In this document: in pieces, positions 49,188-59,600 of the stretch | How positions within the stretch are numbered: the stretch's first letter is position 1 | How the letters are laid out: each line of letters starts with the position of its first letter | Assembly (NCBI GenBank): GCA_038030265.1 | Contig: CM075940.1 | Coordinates: 16,815,604 to 16,879,603 of the forward strand | From: Corythucha ciliata | Lineage: Eukaryota > Arthropoda > Insecta > Hemiptera > Tingidae | Reading direction: 5' to 3' | DNA: 64,000 nt | Translations under genes and position numbers: made by a program | Notes under the pieces: model-generated | Databases searched by the model: none | What the model saw: the letters and a program-made list of their open reading frames with translations, nothing else | Told to the model about the DNA's origin: nothing

Positions 49188-49224
49188 GTTTATCCCCCAT
49201 ATCCCCCCCGTACCTACACCCCTG
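49188..49224 (-). mobile_element. hAT-like terminus (one end only)
   Basis: Read on the minus strand from 49224, the sequence is CAGGGGTGTAGGTACGGGG, followed by a GGGGATA-type block and then C runs. CAGGGGCGTAG followed by runs of G is a layout I associate with ends of non-autonomous hAT elements. A partner end was not located within the neighbouring kilobase. Confidence 0.35.
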
Positions 49225-52200
49225 CCACCTACAGCCGCGTAAAGACTGCTGTCCTGAACCACACGCGGGCAAGCAGGGGAGTCCCGTCGCCGGAACGAGT
49301 ACCTGTCAGGATCGAAGCGTGCCTGAAATCCAGTAGCATAGGTGGGCTAAATTGTTTTTGTATGAAACAGAATGGTCGGTTCGTGGGACGCAATCACTGC
49401 ATTTTGTCCGGTAATTCGGTTAGCGAAATTATCAGTTTTAACCAGTATAATAGCTGTGAAATGGGTCAGGGCCTCATTTCACAGCCTTTTCGGAAATGCA
49501 TATAAACCAGAATGGCATAAATTTAAAAGAAGCAATTACCGCAATAAATAATTTAGGCCGATTCCCTCAAACCTTCTTTCCACCCCTTCTCATTTCAGTG
49601 TGATGTGTGGTGGGCTCCACGGGGCATGATTAGGACATTATATATTAAGGAAGGACCAGTAACAAGACTGGTCCTGGGCTCAAATAATCATTGATGAGAT
49701 AGCCACCTTCCTCCCCACCACCAGGCGCATCCTTCCATCTTCGCCAAACGAGCCAACAGATGTGCGTCTCATAAAAATGTGACTCGATTACTCATAAAAG
49801 TGAAAGTTTGTAAATATTATGTGCTGTCGCTATTAATATGACAGCTCAGGCTATTTGTTTTATTAGCTATCAACATGCTACTTGATTTACTAAGCGTTCG
49901 TATTACGCACTGCGGGAAAAAGGGTGTGCTAAAATAATTTTTTGCTTCGAGTGTTACGGAGGGGTGTGAGTAAAAACTCAAACATTTTGGAGCAGAACTG
50001 AGCTTTTTACTCGATCTTAAGCAACCAAGAGACTTTTTCTTTTTTTATTCAAATGCGACGTGCCTATCCATGTGAAAAGTTAATGGGGAAAATTATGCGT
50101 CAGTTTGAGACGCCATCCATGCTCATCGGAATTCCTGGAAGAAATAAGTGTTACGTTCCAGTTTTTAATTGGCATCACCGGGGAAAACAGAAGGGAGGAC
50201 CATTACTCATTCAGTATGCTTTCTGAGCACCCACTCTCCGACCCCTTCATAAAATCCTCCAATATATAGGTGTATCGAAAAAGAAAGAAAAAAAAAAAAA
50301 ACAGAATAAATGTGTCTCATACATATACAACGGAATACAAAACCACACAGTGTTCTATATAGAACACACAAAAATATATAAAAGTAGTATAAGTATATGT
50401 TAGTGTGTGCGTATTACGAGTCAAAGAAAGATTTATGGCAGCTTCCATTGGGAGAAGTGGAACATACTCTTCCCCGAGTTGAGCTCATTTCCCAGTTGGC
50501 TTGCTTCTTAAAAACACCTTTCCCACCAACTGAGAGAACGTGAATAAATCAAATTTGTAGGAAACCTGCGCGGGAATCGAGAATTTGATTTTTGTTTCAG
50601 CATTGGTTAAAAGGTTCCAGTGGTGGGATAGCTCGGTCTTATTTAGAAACCAAGGGGTTCAACGCACTGATCTTTTAATTAAAGTGAAACTAAAGAAACG
50701 TTAACAGAGTTAATTTCACTCTGGTTTTGTATTTAAAACCTTTGGTATTCCCGTATATTGCCAATTATTACAAAAATAGCTAGAGTTTTCCCGTTATCCC
50801 TCCACGCGCTAATAAAACCTTTTGCCCTCTCTCAGCCCTCGCCCCCCCCCCCATCTATCCCATTTACCCATCGGCACGTTCAACCAAATGACATTCAAAT
50901 CTTGTTATTAGTGATTGACGTGAAATAACTAAATAACATCCCTTGTATCTTTGTCATACAGAAAGGAGACATAGAGTGTTGTGGAAGGGGCAAAATGAGG
51001 TACGTGACTCGCGAACTAATTCCGTTCAGGCAAACACAAAGAACCCAGTGGGCCGTTATAGAGTTAACAATGGATTCAAATGAGGTCTTAAGATATGAAT
51101 TAAAAGGTCGCGTTTGTTTTTAAGGACCCAGGTAAAAACGAGATTTTCTCCTGCAAACTTTTTAAATGCGTTGTTTAGCACAATCAGGAACAAATATGTT
51201 CATCCTTTATTCATACAGAAGCAAGAGCATGATCATTTTCTTTAAAATGTTTTTGAGTCTTGTCTCCATGAAACCAACGCCTTTCATGAATCAGTGTGCC
51301 CAAAGCCCTTTTTTTCCACTCGGCCGCTTGTGCTTCTGTTTCTCTTTCGTTTTTCCTGCCATTGTTCTTCATTGCCAGTTTTCTTATCTTATCCTCAACC
51401 TCGTTTTCTTCCTCAGCACCCCTCCCCCTACAGTTTTTTTCTTTTTTCCTCCAATCTTTTCGCTTTTCCTGACTATTTCGGCGAAGGGTGAGATTGTTCA
51501 AGATGGGAAGGGAGAACCTTCCACGAATATCCTAGGATTGTGTCCTTTTTACAGCTTCATGAAAATTTTTCTCTTTATACATATATATTTTTTACTGTAA
51601 CATTCACAATGCAACAATGCCCGTCTGAGATTCGAGGTGATAACGGGCAGTTAACAATTTACGGTACCACACAGTAACGTAATCGTCCCATCAAGGACCC
51701 ATATCAGAGCCCCAACGGAACTCATGGCTTTGCCATCTGTTAAGCGAATTTCAGGTTGAAATTGAGCAAAGAGAACCTTTGAAAAAGGAGTGAAAGACAT
51801 TTGACAGTGAACATGACATGACAGTGAATGACATTTCAGAGTTTATATGTGAATTCCAGTGGTCTTTTTTATGTTGAAAGCATCTCCGCTCTCCCTTCTA
51901 TACCCCTGTAAAGTCATGACGTCTACAAAGTTACACGGAATTCAGCGTTTTTAAGGCAATTGTTCCAGGTTCAGGTCAAAAAACTGGTATGAATGATACT
52001 CTGGTGGTGGTGGGGGCGGGGGTTGAGAGCCGGTCTCAAATGCACGTTTTTTAAAAGGTATAATCAGTTGCTTTATAATTCTAAATTTTTTTGTTTTTTG
52101 TTCAGCAGCCTTTAATAACAATGCCCCTGCGACATTTGAACTCGCGAAGCCGACACTTTGCGGGCGGAAAATACTAAAACTTTACTACAACGTGTTCTTA

Positions 52201-52794
52201 TTCCTTCGTTTGATGCTGGCCTTGTTTTTTTTTTCAGCACCCAAGAGGAAAAATCAACTGAAAATGTGAGGCGGGAGACATTTGCAGATCTTGGAGCTTG
52301 TCATGCTTCGTGATAGCGTTTATATGTATAGGCTTTCGAGAAATCGAGGCGGATTGTTCCGAGGTGTTACGCACTCCATTCAATAGTAAAGTGTGGTGGG
52401 GGGGGGGGTAATTTACCTTAAACTTCCGCGTCCCCATAGGTTGCAGACCCCAACACTGCTGGGATTCAGTCGGCATTAGCCACGCAATGAGAGTGCGGAG
52501 GAACATACCCGCCAAACATAGAAGCGTAATACGACTCGCATCAGAGGCTGCCGTTAAAGGGGTTCGCCCCGTGATTCCAGACTGTTTGACTCGCTTGTAG
52601 GAAGTGCACGAATTTTCCTACCGCTACTCAATTGACAGCCCCGAAGTCCATAGGAAGTGGTTTGACACGCAGGCGAACCTTTCTGTTCCTTTGTTCATGA
52701 ATACCATCTGGGCTCAGCACACTGTTGCACTCGTGGGACCGAGAATGCAGTTAACAAAAGTCGTTTCAAATTATTCATGAACGCGATTTGGATC
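49225..52794. other. Unassigned non-coding stretch
   Basis: Holds C11 at 50842-50852 and G11 at 52398-52408. A purine/pyrimidine-skewed segment at 51211-51501 is open on both strands: the plus reading (51166-51600) is hydrophobic and Phe-rich, and the minus reading is Lys/Glu/Arg-rich. Both are what a skewed sequence would give, and no domain was recognised. Confidence 0.4.
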
Positions 52795-53160
52795 ATTTAT
52801 TGAAGTCCTTCCACGGCTAAAATTCAGTAAAAGCGCTAAAACTCAATTTGGACCTTTTCTATTGAGGCTGTTTCGCAGTTTTCAAGTAATGCTCTTAACA
52901 CGCGCTCATTCCAACAAAGTCTGGAGGCTATTTCACGGCGGAAATTGAGGAAATTATCTATTGAGTTAATAAAAATGTCTAGATGCTGTTTGGCGGCTAG
53001 AATTCAGCAAAAGTGCTGAAGCCCAGTTTGGGCCCTTTTTAGTGGCTGATCTGCAGCTTTAACAAAGAAAAAATGCGATTTGAGAAATGTGATTATTCAG
53101 AAAAAGCGCTAAAATGCGATTACTAATATTTCTAGAGACTGTTTCGCGCGGCGTCACACG
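52795..53160 (-). repeat. Degenerate repeat block 4, inverted relative to the others
   Basis: Units on the plus strand read TCTAGAGGCTGTTTCGCGGC, then TAAAATTCAGAAAAAGCGCT, then AAAATGCGATTTGG, with diverged copies about every 60-100 bp. This is the reverse complement of the unit seen in blocks 2 and 3. The block ends about 90 bp before the hAT element at 53252. Confidence 0.6.
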
Positions 53161-53251
53161 ATGCATGAGACCCTCCACACCCAAACCGGAACAAGAGCAC
53201 GCAGACACTCGAAACTCGAGTTTTAATCTCTGTAAAATATATACTCTCGAA

Positions 53252-53761
53252 TAGTGATGGGCAAGTGAATCATGAATCGATTCACTTAACTACTCGAAGA
53301 ATCATTCCATTCTTTCAAAAGAATCGTGATTCTTTTCTTGGAAGGGTGGGGGTAACTGAAGTGGTAGGGCTCACATGCATCAAAACTGAGCCACATTTTA
53401 TTTGTAAAATGCAACGGTCATTTAATTTGAACTTCAGCCACATTTCGAAATAAATACATTGCTTTTTAAAGAAATGTTTGTAAGTTGTTGCGAATTGTTT
53501 TTGTCGAAATGAATACATTGTGAATAATATAAACATAAAAAATAGGTAAAGCTCTTTCTTTCAACCTTTTATTTCCTTCTATTTGGCTTCGAGACAAAAA
53601 GAATTAAGATTACTAAGTAATAGTATCACTATCACATTATTCACATTTATTATCCGGGGGGGGGGGGGGGGGTTGGTGAATCGCTCAACTGAATCGATTC
53701 ATTTTACTGAGTGATTCGATTCTCCCCGTTTCACCTCAGTGAATCGATTTGCCCATCACTA
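53252..53761. mobile_element. Non-autonomous hAT element, 510 bp, with 8-bp target duplication
   Basis: The left end TAGTGATGGGCAAGTGAATC is mirrored at the right by GAATCGATTTGCCCATCACTA, which differs by a one-base gap or change after the first 13 bases. The flanking octamers CTCTCGAA (53244-53251) and CTCTTGAA (53762-53769) match at 7 of 8 positions, the length made by hAT transposases. Subterminal GAATCGATTCA words and variants cluster at both ends, which is where hAT transposases usually bind. The interior has a G17 run (53656-53672) and no transposase frame, so it would move only with help from another copy. Confidence 0.88.
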
Positions 53762-53769
53762 CTCTTGAA

Positions 53770-55472
53770 GACCATTGGACACTGTGAGCCTCCCACGTCA
53801 GATCTCACTCAACTCGTCTCCTCTAGCTTGGATTTTTTGTACCATTTCAACCCTCATTCGGGAGAGCGTGAAAAGGACGGGAAGCAGAAAGAAAAAGGTC
53901 GCCTCCACCGGATTAATGAAATAATTTTGGGCTTCTACGCATTTTTAAATAACCCGAACCCAAGGAAAAGATTATGGCAAATGGCTAGGGTAGGGCCTGA
54001 ACAGGTTGATAACATCACTGGAGCGTTATGAGCTTTACGATCTCTCGAACTTTTTATTTTGACCCAAAGAATTAAGTCCGGGGCTTAGTAATTGGTAGTA
54101 TTAGACACTCTTAGCCCGTGGGTTCCAGTCGATGAACTCGTTTCCATGCTTTATTTTTTCATAAGCTTTATACCCTCCTATAAACATTTTATTTCCTTTC
54201 TTAGTTTACAAGAGAGAGTGAGAGAGAGGGTGTGCTTCGTATAGAAATGGAAAGGCGCCCCCGGTTTGTGTGATGAAATGGGGTGGGGGTAGAGGGAGGT
54301 AAATCTTTAGGGCCACGCACATGACATCGCATAATACTGTATAAATAATTTCGTAGTTGAGGTCCAACGCTTATGCCTCCAGCCGTAAAATTAGATCGAG
54401 AAGCAGTCTCTTCAACATGTTTGGTTTGTTTTATGGCGTTTGCAAGAAACGAATGTGTTTAGTCATTGATATTTACATCCGCAGTTTTCATTTTTATTTT
54501 TTATTTTTTTCGCTGACAGCTCGGTAATAGACTTCCTTGTATAAACATATTTATCACCTTTATACTCTCCCTTCTGCGTACAAGAGAAATAGCTAAATTT
54601 AATTGAAAATAACTGTGTGTGCTTTTCTTGCATCATCTCATCATAAAGGAAAAACTGTGTTTGAATGACATTTCGCATATTTATCATCCCAGTGATTTAT
54701 TTTGTTCACGTTTACGGCCCTTCTAAGCTTTAAATTTGTTTATCCGACCGATTAAACACGCGTGAAAGAACGGATTCCCCCCTTTCCCAGAAACGGTATC
54801 GCATTTCACCCTGAAAATCCTAAATTTAATAATACAATAAACACTGTTATTCCAGCTTTTCTTTTGGAGAGTGCAATAACCTCGGATTTAAGTTACGATG
54901 CTGAGAGTTAGCAGCGGAAGGGCGTTTGGGGGAAAGAGTGCTGGGCCTTCTTGAATTGGAAACTTTTTTGTCTCAGCACTCTCTGCAACAAAAACAGGCT
55001 GGATCATTGCAAGAAAGAAATTATTTTCCAGGGATTGACTGTAGGATACGAAGCCTAAAGAATAATTTTTTATGTTTGTTTATAAAAACAATTGAGATAA
55101 GATTATTTTATTTCGTAAAGGGGGAGGAGAGCTTCGTGAATTTTTTAAACATACAAAAAAAAAATAATCTTATTCGGATGGCAACGTTGAATGGAATGAA
55201 AAGAAGATAACATGTTTTTGCAGCTTCCGGTAAGCCAGAGACGGATCCACATTTGAATTTTGGAGGGTGAGGGCGAGAGAATTGATCCAAAGTGATGATT
55301 GGGGATGGGGGATCGTTCCTCGGTCCAGGAGATCGTGTGAGATGGATGGGTTTTGATTTAGTCACACTGTATGAACCGAAAACAACAGTCCAAACATTGC
55401 TAAGCACTTAAGCAGTCCTTCCACTTGGTTTACTCCGGACGCTGACTGGGCTAGCTAGGCCTTCCGAGTTCT
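53770..55472. other. Unassigned sequence
   Basis: The plus frame at 53711-54031 starts inside the hAT element and has no recognised domain. A GA-rich run lies near 54207-54230. A hAT-end-like phrase, CAGAGACGGATCCACATTTG, lies at 55235-55254 and is followed by GAATTTTGGAGGG, a layout seen at ends of some hAT MITEs; no partner end was found. Confidence 0.4.
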
Positions 55473-55615
55473 TAAAGGCCCGTTCACAAGCTCTATGTTT
55501 TCATTGTGTGGTGTCTACGCAACCTATCAAAATGCTTCATTTTTCGAAGGAATAAATTTGTTTGGTTGCATAGACTCCACACAACGCAAACATAGAGCTT
55601 GTGAACGGGCCATAA
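55473..55615. mobile_element. Hairpin MITE, about 136 bp, with TAA target duplication
   Basis: Perfect 24-bp terminal inverted repeats begin GGCCCGTTCACAAGCTCTAT, at 55477-55500 and in complement at 55588-55611. Pairing continues inward with a few mismatches to about 48 bp per arm and leaves a loop of about 35 bp. TAA flanks both sides (55473-55475 and 55613-55615). A three-base TWA duplication and a GGCCCGTTCAC-style end suggest the PIF/Harbinger superfamily. It has no coding capacity. Confidence 0.85.
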
Positions 55616-56287
55616 GTACTGAAGATACCGCACCAATGAATAAGAAACCAATTCATAACAATTCGTCGTCGACTACGTCCCAAAAACAACAATTTTTTTC
55701 GTCACCGAGCTCTGATCTTAGCTACTTTCTCCGTCAATTCCGTCCAAGGGCTCAAGTACGGAGAGGTGTTAAATGAAATAACACTGATGGTATTCACGTG
55801 ACAACCATGTTGATTGTGATAGAATAAAGCAGTGTTAAAATTAGAATGCCCCTAGCTTCGTACTTGCCCCCCCCCCCCCAAGACACCACTGTTCCCGTTT
55901 TTTTACCCCTCAACTCAAGATTTGACTTCGGCGGGATACGAAGTTGCCCTGAAATTAATGTTGGTACAAAATTTAGTTTTTGAAGAGCCGAAACCGCGAA
56001 ATTGGATATTTTTGAACAGTCAGGCCCCCGTAGGAAGACGACGCTCAAAACTGATCCATTATATACGGCTCCAATTGAAGTGGACATTCATAGCGTTTCG
56101 CATTTTCGTTAGTTTTAGTTGAATCCTGAGACACCTATCGCGGCCCCTATAAGTCGTGGCTTTTCATCGGACTCAAGCCCTGTTGCTGGAAATGCAACTG
56201 AGGGGCTACCACCACCCCTCCCCCCCCCAGTTTTACGTTTAACGCGACTGTCGATAGGGTCAAGCTACTCCTCCTTCATCGAACAAG
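55616..56287. other. Unassigned sequence
   Basis: Lies between two inverted-repeat elements. It has C13 at 55867-55879 and C9 at 56220-56228. Overlapping frames on both strands show no motif. Confidence 0.4.
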
Positions 56288-56670
56288 TTAAGGGGGAACT
56301 GCAGTGATGATTCCTCGAACCCCCTCCATCCCCTCATCTACTACTCGGCATATATTTTCTGGCCTTATTTCTGCACCAATCCTGGTTTTTAAGGACTCGT
56401 TTTAATCTTCAGGAAATTCCGCATATGCAGTAGTTTTACTTTTTTCAAATTTCATCCCAGAAGTTATTTTAAATTCGCCTTAAAACTTTTACTTTTTCGA
56501 CTTATTTGAACAAAGGAAAACTACTGCATATGCGGAATTTCCTGATGATAAAAACGAGTCCTTAAAAACCAGGATTGGAGCAGAAATAAGGCGAGAAAAT
56601 GTATGCCGAGTTGTAGACGAGGGGCTGTTTGGAGGGGGGTCGAGGAATCACCCGTGCAACTCCCCCTTAA
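56288..56670. mobile_element. TTAA-flanked fold-back element, copy 2
   Basis: A 383-bp inverted repeat bounded by TTAA at 56288-56291 and 56667-56670. The arms run inward from GGGGGAACTGCA and its diverged complement. They hold TTCCTCGA, ACTCGGCATA, TATTTCTGC, AATCCTGG, AGGACTCG, TCAGGAAATTCC and CATATGCAGTAG, all mirrored in the right arm at roughly nine positions in ten. The loop is about 80 bp and still contains TTTCAAATTTCATCCC, a block present in the arms of copy 1. Length and block order match copy 1 at 15515-15899, while the segments between the conserved blocks do not. Confidence 0.87.
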
Positions 56671-59600
56671 GGACACGTTTCGTACGGGACCTTTATTTTT
56701 GTATAAATGCGGGCACGGGCGTTTAAAGCACTTCTCTCTTCACCGAATCATTCTAGAAGTATAGACCGGAAGTGAGCTTGGAAACACCCACAAATTGGTA
56801 ACCGTGGTCCTGCCCCTGTCATGAAAGCTGAATGACCCCCACCCACCCATCCCCCCCACCTTACCCACCACCGTACAGCAAGTGATTCACTTTAAAGATG
56901 GTGCCCCGAGTCATTCCAATGGGTCTTTCTATCGAATTGCAATCCATTAAAAAAAAAAAAACTCCTCTCCGCACACAAAAGAAATCATTTCGATTGTTCG
57001 AAAAATATTGAAAGAATATTATTGGAGGTGGCAAGGAGAAGGTAAAGAGTCCCTCGTTGAGTGCAAAACAATGCCTCTTGTAAGTTGAATGAGGTCGTAT
57101 AAGGAAAGTCTCCTGTAATCCTTCTTCCAATAATATACCCTTAGCAGATTTTAACGTAATATACCCTATTGAGTTTCCCCAAAATGAGAATATGGGTTCC
57201 AAACATCGGGAATAATGTAAAGATGGTTATCGCGGGGGGAGGGGGGCAAAACCTTTTTGTTTTGTGAAATTGAGTGGAGCTAATCACTTCTTGAGGATGC
57301 ATTTGGTTGAGAGAAAAATAAATTTGATGGGCTTTCGGAAAGCATCGGGGTTGAAATATTCTTCAATTCAAGTTTTAATCATTCCCGATCCGATTCATGA
57401 AATTCTTCCTGCGAGCAAATCGAAACTGGAGGGCAACCCCGCCGCTGGTTAAATGCTTGTCGTGCACAAATCTGTTACATGGAGTCCAAGTGAATGGATA
57501 TACAAACTTGTGTTATTCTGTGGGATACAAAATTGTATTCGAAGGCATGAAAGGGAGGATAAAAAAAAAAAAAAACGTGTTAAGATGAAGAGGAAATAGG
57601 CTGTCATCCTCTTTCTGTGCTGTGACATTTGTTATCCGATCCAATGTTTATATCTGTGTATAAATAAATAAAAAAAAATGGTGTCTGAGGCGCGATATCG
57701 GGGCATGGATATTCATCTCCTGTTCGGGGGTAAAAAGAATAAATTTTTTCACGAGAGTCAGCAGCTTACTTATCAGGAAATTAAAGAAAAACTGGAGGGA
57801 CAAGAAAGATATTTACTTGATGCAGACAGCCGTATGTGAATATGTAAATCCGGTCAACGGCATTCTTAAAGAGGAGGAAGAGAAAAAAAATCAGCTTCTC
57901 TTACCATATTTATAGGAAAAAGAGGGTTCAAATACCAAGAAAAGAAGAGAAGAAAAAAAAGAAGAAATAGGTACATTGTTGTTGATTGTAGGGGCTCAAA
58001 AACATGGGGGAACGCTTCCCTGTGGGCTATCTCTCGGATTGCTTCGCCTCGGACATCCTTCCGAAATTACGTGTCTGATCCTTAAACAAGATAGCGAACC
58101 CTCTTCCTTTCCCACCAACCAACCCCCTGCACACAGTTGCTTTGACCATCATTTTCTATCTCAATAGCCGCTAGTTTGCTCCGACTTCCTTCTTTCCTAT
58201 GCAAATCCTTTGCAAAGGGAGGGTTATTGGCGGGAGCCCGAAAAAGGGCCCCTCCACTTAAAACTATAACACCTTGAAGGAGACTTCAGAGGAGGTGAGG
58301 GGAGGGCATGGAATACTTTACGCTTTCATGCCCGAAGAGAAAATTTTCCCCGGCTCGCGTTTCACTCCCCCACCTCCTACAAACAACTACCACCCACACG
58401 GAACATCAGTGTCAAACAAGTCATTTCCTTCGAGAAAACGATTCTACCGCATATTTTTTTACTGAAAAGAAAATAGAAAATTGTTCCTCTTGGGTTTTCT
58501 GAAAAAAAAAAAAAAAAAAAAAAAATACGGGAAGCGGCGTTATGTCCGGTTTCGATGGGAAAACACGCTGAGCGCTTTAGTGAAATCAATAGCACGTGTG
58601 TAATATGGCTTACTTCATTATTCACCATGCCAAAAACTGTGGGTGATTGCATGTTGCCCGCGCCATTCTTTTTTTCTCTCATTTTTATTTTTATTTTGCA
58701 CGCAAATTCTATCAATATAAAGATGAATCGACTTTTTTCCCTTTGTATCAAAGTTCAGATTTATAGATTCCAGAATTTGATCAAAAGTTGTTCATGCCTC
58801 CCCCCCCCCCCATCCCGCAAGAAGGCAGACGATTCAAATTTAGATGTTTCTGTTTAGCTTGATATGACCGTCTCTCGACTAATGTGCACCTTTTCAACGT
58901 CAACCGTTCAGATGATCAATAATTACGGTGCTGTGGGAGTCCTCCACAGACGCTTTTTACTCGAAGTTCTCCCGCGAGGACAATAGCCTTCCCACCTTCC
59001 TCCTTTTAGGCCTCTTGACGATTAAAAAACGTTAAAAGGGCGTTTCAAGGGCACTTGAACGCTAGTTCAATATTCAATTAAAAAAAAAAAAAAAAAAAGC
59101 AGGAAGGGGGAAACTAGAAAATCGTTTCATATTCAAGAGTAGACGTTCTCACTGGAAAGGGTTGACCCATATCATGATAGAAATACACTGTAATTATACT
59201 TCTCAGTCCACAACGGTGCTTCCTTAAAGTATATCTACAATGGTAATGAATCAGAGAGAGAGGATTATCAGGGGGAGGGGGGCATGCCTTATCGCCCCGA
59301 GATACGTCTTTCACGAGTAACGATCAAATTACAGCAAAGTAACCCCTGTCCGACTTAGGCAAGGAGCAGATTTGGCTCGTTCAATTTAAAACTGAAGTAC
59401 GCTGTGGTCCCTTTTAGACAAGCGACCACTGAAAAAGTCGTTTAGAGAGGGCAATTAGCACACAAAAAGTATTTCCATCGTGAAAATAAAACCACAATTT
59501 CATGCCTTGAAGATACACAGAGCGATTAATATGGGGAAAAAGAATAAAAGTAATTTGAAAAGAAACAGAAGTTTTAATTGTGATAAAAGTTGTGATAATA

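Noticed and set aside
51211..51501. Charged, helix-like minus-strand frame of 96 codons
   Set aside because: It is the mirror of the pyrimidine-rich frame above; a Lys/Glu/Arg-rich reading is expected from purine-rich sequence.
51166..51600. 144-codon hydrophobic plus-strand frame that looks like a membrane protein
   Set aside because: It follows from pyrimidine-rich sequence (Phe, Leu, Ser, Pro), the opposite strand is open over much of the same interval, and no domain or conserved pattern is visible.
52526..52537. Sequence TAATACGACTC resembling a T7 promoter
   Set aside because: Only the first 11 bases match and the rest of the promoter is absent; chance in a eukaryotic window with no phage or vector context.
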